Below are positions 16,124 through 22,925 of a stretch of 32,177 bases of DNA, one piece after another. Within the stretch, counting starts at the first letter, position 1. Each line of letters starts with the position of its first letter. The stretch spans positions 1-32,177 of the forward strand of contig CALYBJ010000029.1 in assembly GCA_944412445.1 (NCBI GenBank). Direction: 5' to 3'. The notes under the pieces were generated by a model. That model was not told the DNA's origin. It ran no database searches and worked only from the letters and a program-made list of their open reading frames with translations. The stretch comes from an uncultured Clostridia bacterium (lineage in GTDB: Bacteria > Bacillota > Clostridia > Oscillospirales > Acutalibacteraceae). The translations under genes and the position numbers were made by a program.

Positions 16124-18478
16124 TTATCCTATCCTGTATATTTCTTTTTCAAGCTCCCTGACCGCTTTTATATATTCGCTTTTCCCGCCGAAATATCCCG
16201 CTATCTTCGCCGGCTTTCCGTATTTCTTAAAGGGGTCAAGCTGCAATACTCCCGTGTTCTCTATCTCATAAATACCGTTGTTCATGTATTTATCCAAAAG
16301 CGCCTCCAATACCTCTCGGGCTACGCCGCCGTATCTGCTGAGAAAATCACGCTTCTTTACGCCCTCCGCTCTCTCACGGCGCGTCAGCGGCTTTTGGTCA
16401 TAGGCTAAATGACATATAAAGTCAAAGTCGTCTACATCGGTCATGTTCTGTTCCTCTTTTATCTGCTCCAAATCAATCCCCTGCTGCTCCAAAAGCTCCG
16501 TTATTACTCTCTTTTTCTCCTGCGCCGTCCATTGGTGTATAAAACTGTCAAGTGTTGCATACCTGCCCAGTATATTGGTCTTTGTATAGTCTGTTATGCT
16601 CTCCTGCCGCAAAAGCTTTCCGTCGGTATCGTATATCTCTACCCTTTTGCCCATTATATACACGCCGCAGCCGTCTTTTTCTACTACATATTTCTTCCGT
16701 CTTTCCGGAGGATTGTTTCTGTCGTCTCCGTCCGGCTTCGGCTTTTTCTCCCTGTCCGGCTGATAATCGTCTGCCTGCTCTATGGGCCCGTCCCAGTCAA
16801 GATCGGCAAACAGCCTTGTTACATTTCTGAAATCCATTACCACAAAATCGGTTTTGCCCTTTTTCTCAACCAGCCTTGTGCCTCTGCCCAGTATCTGTTT
16901 GAATTCCGTCATGGAGCCTATCATTTCATCAAGGACTATAAGCTTCGTCATCTTGCAGTCCACTCCCGTGGACAGCAGCTTTGAGGTGGTGGCTATTACC
17001 GGATATGGCTGATCTGTTGATCTGAAATAGTCTAATTTGCTCTTGCCGTATTCGTCGGAGCCGGTTATCCTTACAACATAGTCCGGGTTCTCCTTTACCA
17101 TGTCCGCGTTCAGATTGCACAGGGCTATTCGCATATTCTCGGCGTGAGCCTCGTTTGCGCAGAATACTATCGTCCTCTGCATTCTTCCCGTACTCTTTAA
17201 ATACTTCGTTATCTCTCCCGCAACTTCATTTATCCTGTCTTCCAGTATTATGTTGTAATCGTAGTCACTGTTTGTATATATTCTGTCCTCTATCTCATTT
17301 CCGAATTTGTCCCTCTGTCCCTTGCAGGGTCTCCATCCGTCTCCTATGTTCAGCGTTACATTTATTACCTTGAACGGTGATAAAAATCCGTCCTCTATGC
17401 CTTCCTTCAGGCTGTATGTATATATAGATTCGCCGAAATAATCTATATTTGAAACATATTTCGTTTCCTTGGGCGTGGCTGTCATTCCTATCTGAGTGGC
17501 TGAGGAAAAGTATTCAAGTATCTTCCGCCAGCTGCTGTCCTTCTTCGCCGACCCCCTGTGACACTCGTCTACAATTATCAAATCAAAAAAATCTTTGCTG
17601 AAAAGCTTTGCAAGGCGCTGCTGCGTGCTGTCCGAATCCTCCTCGTCTTCACCCTCACCTCTGCCGGCAAGCTGCTGATACAATGAAAAATATACCTGGT
17701 ACGACGTTATCGTCAGCGGGTCATCCTTTAAGAAATTTACCCTGTGAACTACCTTTGAAAGCGGCGCAAAGTCTTTTTCCGCAGTCTGACTGACCAAGGC
17801 GTCGCGATCTACCAGATACAGTATTTTCTTCTTTAATCCGCTTTTTAACAATCTGTATACTATCTGAAAGGCGGTATAAGTCTTTCCCGTTCCAGTCGCC
17901 ATTACCAAAAGCAGTCTGTTCTGCCCCCTGGCTATCGCCTCTACCGTCTTGTTTATAGCGTTGCGCTGATAATATCTCGGCGGATAAGTGTCCGGTCCCG
18001 TATAATAAGGCTGTTCTATTATCGCTTTTTCTTCATCGGATATCCCCTTGCCGCCGTTTGACTCACTTTCCCAGCGCTCCGTCAGCTCCTCCGGCGTCGG
18101 AAACTCATCAAGGGTCAACTCCCTCTCCTGTCCGGTAAGAAAATCATGCTCGTAAAAACCGTCTCCGTTTGAGCTGTACGCAAAGGGTATATCCTGCATT
18201 ACGGCATAAGTCATCGCCTGCTGCAGGCCGTAGGACACACTATGATTGTTATCCTTTGCCTCAACTATCGCTATCGGCTTGTTTTTGCGCAAGTATAACA
18301 CATAATCCGCCTTCTTCGGCGTCTCCCTCGTGCGGATATTCCCCTTTAAAATGATCCTGCCGTCGGTTATCCTTGTTTCCATCGTTATACGGTCAAGTCC
18401 CCATTTTTTCTGTATCGCCGGAGTTATATAATTAAGCTTTATGTCTTCCTCGCTCATCTGACTCTTGTCTAATATCAC
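16124..18478 (-). CDS. hsdR: Type I restriction endonuclease/translocase subunit HsdR (EcoEI-like)
   Basis: A 784-residue subunit, the size of EcoEI-type HsdR. The N-terminal nuclease has the PD-(D/E)XK-like pair around ADYVLYL and AIVEAKD. A superfamily-2 translocase follows with Walker A ATGTGKT, DECHR motif II, MTATP motif III and an R-rich motif VI (QILGRGTR), then the EcoEI-type C-terminal domain. It cuts unmodified DNA after ATP-driven translocation. I chose the GTG at 18478: GGGGAGG (18492-18486) lies 7 bases upstream, while an in-frame ATG at 18517 lies at the predicted transcription start and has no ribosome binding site. Confidence 0.93.
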   Translation of the reverse strand: MILDKSQMSEEDIKLNYITPAIQKKWGLDRITMETRITDGRIILKGNIRTRETPKKADYVLYLRKNKPIAIVEAKDNNHSVSYGLQQAMTYAVMQDIPFAYSSNGDGFYEHDFLTGQERELTLDEFPTPEELTERWESESNGGKGISDEEKAIIEQPYYTGPDTYPPRYYQRNAINKTVEAIARGQNRLLLVMATGTGKTYTAFQIVYRLLKSGLKKKILYLVDRDALVSQTAEKDFAPLSKVVHRVNFLKDDPLTITSYQVYFSLYQQLAGRGEGEDEEDSDSTQQRLAKLFSKDFFDLIIVDECHRGSAKKDSSWRKILEYFSSATQIGMTATPKETKYVSNIDYFGESIYTYSLKEGIEDGFLSPFKVINVTLNIGDGWRPCKGQRDKFGNEIEDRIYTNSDYDYNIILEDRINEVAGEITKYLKSTGRMQRTIVFCANEAHAENMRIALCNLNADMVKENPDYVVRITGSDEYGKSKLDYFRSTDQPYPVIATTSKLLSTGVDCKMTKLIVLDEMIGSMTEFKQILGRGTRLVEKKGKTDFVVMDFRNVTRLFADLDWDGPIEQADDYQPDREKKPKPDGDDRNNPPERRKKYVVEKDGCGVYIMGKRVEIYDTDGKLLRQESITDYTKTNILGRYATLDSFIHQWTAQEKKRVITELLEQQGIDLEQIKEEQNMTDVDDFDFICHLAYDQKPLTRRERAEGVKKRDFLSRYGGVAREVLEALLDKYMNNGIYEIENTGVLQLDPFKKYGKPAKIAGYFGGKSEYIKAVRELEKEIYRIG

Positions 18479-18522
18479 TGCCAGGCCTCCCCTGTTTCCG
18501 GAGTTATAACTATACATTATAT

Positions 18523-18551
18523 ATTGTATCAGTTTTTTTGCCTGAAATCAA
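18523..18551 (-). promoter_or_regulatory. Promoter of the hsdRMS operon
   Basis: On the minus strand TTGATT (18551-18546) and TACAAT (18528-18523) are 17 bp apart. The transcript would start near 18516, giving a short leader before the GTG start of hsdR. Confidence 0.65.
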
Positions 18552-18603
18552 TAATTTTTATTGTTCGGTGTAATGTTTTATCGTTTTTTTATGACACGAT
18601 TTA

Positions 18604-18963
18604 TTAATAACCTTCTTTTATTTTTTTTGCAAAATATGTTTCTTCAATCAGCCCGAGCCTGCAAAGCTTCACTTCAACTGCTCCCTTGCTTCTGCAATGG
18701 GCTTTTGCAATGGAATTTATACTCATTCCCATACTGAACTCTTTTTTTAATTGCTCTGTTTCTTTGTCTGTCCAAGGCTTTCCTGCGTTTTCGGGTCCCG
18801 CCCTTTTGCTTTTACTGCTGTTTAATTTATTCAGCACCGTATACAGCGCTCTTATTACATCTGCCTGATTGCAGCTGTCATTCTCAGGCAGTATCTCCCC
18901 TGTTACCGGATTTACTCCTTCCGAAAGATGCTCCAGCATTTCAATTGCTTTATCTATGTCCAT
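18604..18963 (-). CDS. Small protein with a C-terminal Myb/HTH-like segment, upstream of hsdR
   Basis: A 119-residue soluble protein that I do not recognise by name. The N-terminal part (1-48) is helical with NPVTGEILPENDS; the C-terminal part (63-106) reads KPWTDKETEQLKKEF, a Gly/Met turn, SINSIAKAHCRSKGAVEVKL, the pattern of a Myb/SANT-like or resolvase-type helix-turn-helix. The ATG at 18963 has GGAGG 5 bases upstream; a TTG 12 bases earlier overlaps that site and is unlikely. It lies 125 bp before hsdR, which has its own promoter, so it may be a separate unit. A role as a controller of the restriction genes is possible but unsupported. Confidence 0.75.
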   Translation of the reverse strand: MDIDKAIEMLEHLSEGVNPVTGEILPENDSCNQADVIRALYTVLNKLNSSKSKRAGPENAGKPWTDKETEQLKKEFSMGMSINSIAKAHCRSKGAVEVKLCRLGLIEETYFAKKIKEGY

Positions 18964-19046
18964 AACTGCCTCCAATCAAAAAAACATTCCTCAGTAATTT
19001 ACCGGGGAAGGTTTTTGTGTTTATTTTGTATTACAGAATTTTTTCC

Positions 19047-19550
19047 TTACCCCAGCCAGTTTATTTCACATTCGCCGATTTGCTGTCCGTTTTGGGTAGG
19101 ATACCAGTTTTCGCCTAAGGTTACCTTATCTTCTGCTGAATAAATATCAAGCTTCTTCATACCGTAACAGTTAAAAAACGCATATTCGTCAATCTGCTTT
19201 ATTGATGCCGGAATTGTTACGCTCTCTATAAGCTCGCAGTACGCAAAAGCGTCTTTTCCTATAAATTCAAGATTGTCAGGCAAATCAATAGAAAGCAGGG
19301 CGCTGCATCTGTGAAACGCCTTCTCCTCAACCCTTTTAACAGAATCAGGAATTTGTATGTCGTCCAGATAGTAGCACTTATAAAATGCCTTTGACCGTAT
19401 TACCTCCACTCCGTCGGGAATTACATACTGTGTAGTGTTCTGAGCTTCACCGTACTTATTAAACTCAATGTTTTTGGCGTTGGGATAATATATAAGTGTT
19501 TTCATATCCTTTGAAAAAAGAATACCGTCTACTGCCGTAGTTAAGCGTCG
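19047..19550 (-). pseudogene. BspA-type leucine-rich-repeat protein, 3' fragment
   Basis: The frame encodes about 165 residues with at least three LRR_5 units (IPDGVEVIRSKAFYKC, IPDSVKRVEEKAFHRC, LPDNLEFIGKDAFAYC, IPASIKQIDEYAFFNC). It begins in the middle of a typical TAVDGILFSKD element and has no signal peptide, plausible start codon or ribosome binding site. Immediately upstream, in another frame of the same strand, is a transporter fragment, so the 5' part of the gene has been lost at a junction near 19540-19550. Intact relatives are large secreted or surface adhesion proteins. The C-terminus (INWLG) appears natural. Confidence 0.75.
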
Positions 19551-19857
19551 TAGGAACAAATACCATTGCAGTTGTCAAAATTGCAATAGGTACTCCGTAG
19601 ATCATCATAAAAGGCTTATAGCGTCCGTATTTTTTGCAGAGCTTGTTCCTGAGGAACCAGTTTACAAGTCCGCCTACACCCATTACCGTAAACATATTTC
19701 CGACAATCTGAGGGAAGCCCTTTATTATAAACTCGAAAGGCGCTGAGGGTATAAAATAACAGCAAATTCCTATAACAGCGCAAATTATAAAGGATGTTGC
19801 CGCAACCTTAGCTTTTTTCTTGTTAAGATGACCGAGATTTTCAAAAATGGTCATGGA
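19545..19857 (-). pseudogene. MFS-type (GPH-like) sugar transporter, internal fragment
   Basis: About 104 residues of membrane protein, with hydrophobic segments in ATSFIICAVIGICCYFIP, a MFTVMGVGGLVNWFL stretch and a GRYKPFMMIYGVPIAILTTA block. The GRYKP motif between membrane helices recalls glycoside-pentoside-hexuronide/MFS carriers. Both sides are broken: the ATG at 19854 has no ribosome binding site and lies in the end of another remnant, and downstream the frame is lost at the leucine-rich-repeat junction. It cannot make a transporter. Family assignment rests on a short stretch and is tentative. Confidence 0.6.
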
Positions 19858-20512
19858 GATGGACTCAATATACAGGGTAAGATAGCATAATTTACGTTAT
19901 CTTCTGTTACAAGCGCTGTTACATTACTTACGGAAGAATTTCTGAACTGAAGCACATCGCCTCTTTTTCCTATATTGGGACGAAGCATTACTTTAAATAT
20001 TTTGCTTGATCCTGCAGGAATCTGCACAATGTGCATTGTATTATAATCGGTTACTTTTCCGTCATATTCAACCTTAATATCCTGGAATACTCCGTCAAGA
20101 GTAAAAGCTATACCGTAATCCATGACTGTATTTGATGTTCCCGCTCTTAAATAAAACTCAAAATCACTTCCGTCATAAATTATCTGTGAATACCAATCAT
20201 CAAGATTATCAAGAGAACTGAACATGGAAGCACCCACAAAGGGAATACTTTCCATGGATTTAAGGACATCATTTAAATCAGGCTCGGTTGTTGACTCGTT
20301 TGAATTTGATTCATAAACCGGCTCATGAAAATTTATTGATGCAGACGTATTTTTATCGGAGCTTTCTTCTTCAGTTATTCCAAAGCATACCGAATTAGAA
20401 TCCGGCTCCGTTGTCTCATCTTCTTCTCCTCCGCCTCAGGAGCTGAAAAGCAAAATTACGGCAAGGAAAATTATAAAAATTTAAACTTGTGCGTTTTTAC
20501 TGCATTTAACAT
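19851..20512 (-). pseudogene. Secreted lipoprotein remnant with a frameshift and a stop in place of the lipobox cysteine
   Basis: ATG at 20512 has a good AAGGAG ribosome binding site. Reading starts MLNAVKTHKFKF, then hits a stop; adding one T to the T5 run at about 20475-20479 restores a signal sequence FIIFLAVILLFSS. The next codon is TGA exactly where the lipobox cysteine should stand, followed by GGGEDETTEPDSN and a Ser/Thr/Glu-rich linker. The frame then stays open through about 200 residues (MESIPFVGASMF...ILSPSP), of no recognised family. The 3' end runs into the transporter remnant. Two independent lesions plus a broken 3' end make this a pseudogene, unless sequence errors are present. 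Confidence 0.72.
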
Positions 20513-20570
20513 TAATATCGCTCCTTTTTATGAAAAATATCAAAATCCGTCAGGATTACTATTGCAAAAT

Positions 20571-20627
20571 TTGAAATTATTTGTTATTAATAATATATAG
20601 TTACCAGTGTATAGCTGCTTAACTATA
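20571..20627 (+). promoter_or_regulatory. Promoter of the dockerin protein gene, with an overlapping inverted repeat
   Basis: TTGAAA (20571-20576) and TATATA (20594-20599) are 17 bp apart. TATAGTTA (20596-20603) and TAACTATA (20620-20627) form an inverted repeat across the -10 and expected start site, a possible operator. Confidence 0.55.
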
Positions 20628-20686
20628 TCAAATTTATAATTGGCCGCAATCACATTTTTTATTTTTGCGGCAGAACGGAGGAATTC

Positions 20687-21583
20687 ATGAAAAATACTTT
20701 AAAACTTTTAACATGCTCCGCAGTTATTTTTACGCTGTTAATTACGGCTGTAAGCGTAAGCGCGGCGGAACCGGAAAAAATAACAGTGACAGACTCCTGG
20801 CTGTCTTTTGATGTATGGGAAGGCTCGGGAGATGTATCGGTAATCATAGCGGACAACTGGATAGACACAGACGAAATACCCGGCGCCACAGCTTATTCGG
20901 AATTTGAAGGTCTGAGCATGGACGAAAAAAATATTGACGAAAATTGCTTTACCGCTGCCGATTCCGAAAACGGCACTTTGATTACGCTGAAAGAAAATTA
21001 TCTGAAAACATTTAAAGACGGATGCTATCATTTTAATGCAAATTTTAAAAACGCGATAGTTCCCCTGAATCTGTATATTGTAACAAAACCCGTTGCAGTT
21101 ACAGATATGTGTTTTTCTTTTGACAGCTGGAAAGGCTCCGGTGCTGCTACTGTCGCTCTTTCTCCCAACGAATACGGTATTACCCTTTGGGCTGATTTGT
21201 TCGAATCCCTTAGCTGCAAGGGAGAAGAAATCGACAGGGAAAATTATTCAATCAGCAATTTTACAAGTACTCCGATAATCATGTTAAAAGAGGAATATGT
21301 AAAGACTTTGACGCCGGGTGAATATTACTTTACGGCTGATTTTAAAAACATTAAGGGCGTTATGCTTAAGCTTACAATACCAGAACCCTACTCTCCCGGC
21401 GATATAAACGGTGACGGAAAAATTACGGCGCAGGATGCTCGCTTGGCTTTGAGAGCGTCGGCAAAGCTTGAACAGTTAAATGCGGCTCAAACTCTTGCGG
21501 CGGATATAAATAACGACGGAAATGTTTACGCAAACGACGCAAGGTCGATTTTAAGAATTTCCGCCCGTCTGGAAAGCATTTAA
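20687..21583 (+). CDS. Secreted protein with two X2-like modules and a C-terminal type I dockerin
   Basis: A 298-residue protein with a signal peptide (residues 1-27, cleavage after VSVSAA). Two homologous modules follow (about 31-133 and 134-232), each with a 'F-W-GSGDV/AATV' start, an ITLKENYLKT or IMLKEEYVKT segment and a FNANFKN/FTADFKN end; this resembles the X2/Ig-like modules of cellulosomal proteins. Residues 236-298 form a type I dockerin with two calcium-binding segments, DINGDGKITAQDARLALR and DINNDGNVYANDARSILR. Dockerins dock to cohesins on scaffoldins. No catalytic domain is present. The start has AACGGAGG 6-8 bases upstream. It has its own promoter and terminator. Which cohesin it binds cannot be told. 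Confidence 0.85.
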   Translation: MKNTLKLLTCSAVIFTLLITAVSVSAAEPEKITVTDSWLSFDVWEGSGDVSVIIADNWIDTDEIPGATAYSEFEGLSMDEKNIDENCFTAADSENGTLITLKENYLKTFKDGCYHFNANFKNAIVPLNLYIVTKPVAVTDMCFSFDSWKGSGAATVALSPNEYGITLWADLFESLSCKGEEIDRENYSISNFTSTPIIMLKEEYVKTLTPGEYYFTADFKNIKGVMLKLTIPEPYSPGDINGDGKITAQDARLALRASAKLEQLNAAQTLAADINNDGNVYANDARSILRISARLESI

Positions 21584-21634
21584 AGCGTAACCTCTTATAA
21601 TTTAATCATTTGTTTGCTTAAATCTAATAATAAT

Positions 21635-21678
21635 CAGCGAAGCGATTGTCCGTGGCAGCGTCTTCGCTGTTTTTTTTT
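21635..21678 (+). terminator. Intrinsic terminator after the dockerin gene
   Basis: CAGCGAAG (21635-21642) pairs with CTTCGCTG (21662-21669), followed by a run of nine T. Confidence 0.88.
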
Positions 21679-22025
21679 ACAAATATGCTCTTTTGCTTAC
21701 AGCTTCCAAAACCTATATAAGACATTAAAGTTACAGAATGTAATTATTGCCTTATTTTAACTTATTTCTGATTGAATTTTACCATATCCGTACAAAATAA
21801 TCAACCATCAATTAAGATTTTTGTCTATATTTAAAAATATTTGCATTAATTTTACATATCGAGGTTTGACGTTTTCTGATTTTTTTAATTTAATATCATA
21901 AAAAAATTTGCCGCTGTCTATATTCAGTCTCTTTAGCCGTTCCGCAAATTACGAGAGAAATTCTCCAACAGTTATACGCTTTTACAGAAAATTATTTACC
22001 CGTCTGTGAATAATGCCGAAACATA
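21679..22025. other. AT-rich intergenic stretch without a supported gene
   Basis: I see no coding frame with a ribosome binding site, RNA motif or repeat array here. A TTGACG at about 21867 has a possible -10 17 bp on, but no gene follows it closely, so I do not call it. Confidence 0.5.
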
Positions 22026-22054
22026 TTGCATTATTATGTTTTTTTTAATATAAT
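22026..22054 (+). promoter_or_regulatory. Promoter of the SDR/ene-reductase pair
   Basis: TTGCAT (22026-22031) and a perfect TATAAT (22049-22054) are 17 bp apart. A small palindrome, CAGAA-TT-TTCTG, follows at about 22068-22079 and could be an operator. Confidence 0.72.
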
Positions 22055-22132
22055 ACATTAAAGAAATCAGAATTTTCTGTTTCTACAATCAGAAATCGGA
22101 AATTGCTCTTTTTTATTGTAAGGAGTATGGCT

Positions 22133-22909
22133 ATGATAGAAAATAAAAATATCGTTCTTACCGGCGCTGACAGCGGCATAGGCCTTGAAGTCCTTAAACT
22201 GCTCCTAAAAGGCGGCAATAAGGTTCTCGCGGTTGATGTAAATACCGGCAATCTTGACAAAATCGGCAACCCGGATTTATCAGTGTTAAAAATTGACGTT
22301 TCATCTCAATCTGCAGTAGATGAAATTTTTGACGCCGCTGAAAAACATTTCGGAAAAATTGATATTTTTTATGCTAACGCCGGTTATCCTTATTATGAAG
22401 TGATGGATTATGCGGACTGGAACAGAGTTGCAAGCATTTTTGAAACAAATGTGTTCTCGCCTATTTATTCATATCAGAAATATGTTAAGCATTTAAACGG
22501 CAGAAAGGGCGTTTTCGCCATAACCGTTTCGGCGATAGGTCAGATGGCAATGCCGGGCTTTACCCTTTATTCGGCGTCAAAATTCGCAATGCACGGCTTT
22601 CAGCAGGCACTGCGTTTTGAAATTCCCGACAATGTTCAGCTTACCTGCCTTTATCCCGTGGCAACAAACACTAACTTTTTTAAAGCCGCGAACAGCGTTG
22701 AGTTTGATAAGCCCTTCCCTGTTCAGGAGCCTGCCGTTGTTGCAAAAAAAATGGTTGAGGGCATAGAGAAAGGCAAAAAAGCCGTCAGTCCCTGTCCCCT
22801 TTTCGGATTTTCTCAGCAGCTTATGAAGTTCGCTCCCTTTGTAAGGACAGCTTACTGGGCTATGGAAAACAACAAATTCAAAAAATTCAGAGCAAAAATC
22901 GGCAAATAA
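22133..22909 (+). CDS. Short-chain dehydrogenase/reductase
   Basis: A 258-residue classical SDR with the cofactor motif TGADSGIG (10-17), NAG (82-84) and catalytic Ser133, Tyr146 and Lys150 in YSASK. An Asp at the end of the second strand (VLAVDVN) suggests preference for NAD(H) over NADP(H). The C-terminus adds a basic stretch (NNKFKKFRAKIGK) after a hydrophobic segment and may touch the membrane. The ATG at 22133 is chosen since AGGAG (22121-22125) is 7 bases upstream. It lies 16 bp before an Fe-S flavin ene-reductase gene, so the two probably reduce or oxidise the same carbonyl/enone compound. Substrate unknown. Confidence 0.88.
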   Translation: MIENKNIVLTGADSGIGLEVLKLLLKGGNKVLAVDVNTGNLDKIGNPDLSVLKIDVSSQSAVDEIFDAAEKHFGKIDIFYANAGYPYYEVMDYADWNRVASIFETNVFSPIYSYQKYVKHLNGRKGVFAITVSAIGQMAMPGFTLYSASKFAMHGFQQALRFEIPDNVQLTCLYPVATNTNFFKAANSVEFDKPFPVQEPAVVAKKMVEGIEKGKKAVSPCPLFGFSQQLMKFAPFVRTAYWAMENNKFKKFRAKIGK

Positions 22910-22925
22910 TAAAGGAGAAAACAAT

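Noticed and set aside
16928..17120. Many open frames opposite to hsdRMS and the dlt-like operon
   Set aside because: They lie fully inside genes with clear family motifs on the other strand, lack ribosome binding sites and show no motifs of their own.
18476..18517. ATG at 18517 as the hsdR start
   Set aside because: It coincides with the predicted transcription start and has no ribosome binding site, whereas the GTG at 18478 follows GGGGAGG.
20434..20438. Selenocysteine or recoded UGA at the lipobox position
   Set aside because: A frameshift lies just upstream, lipoprotein lipidation needs cysteine, no selenocysteine-insertion hairpin is evident, and other genes here use UGA as a normal stop.
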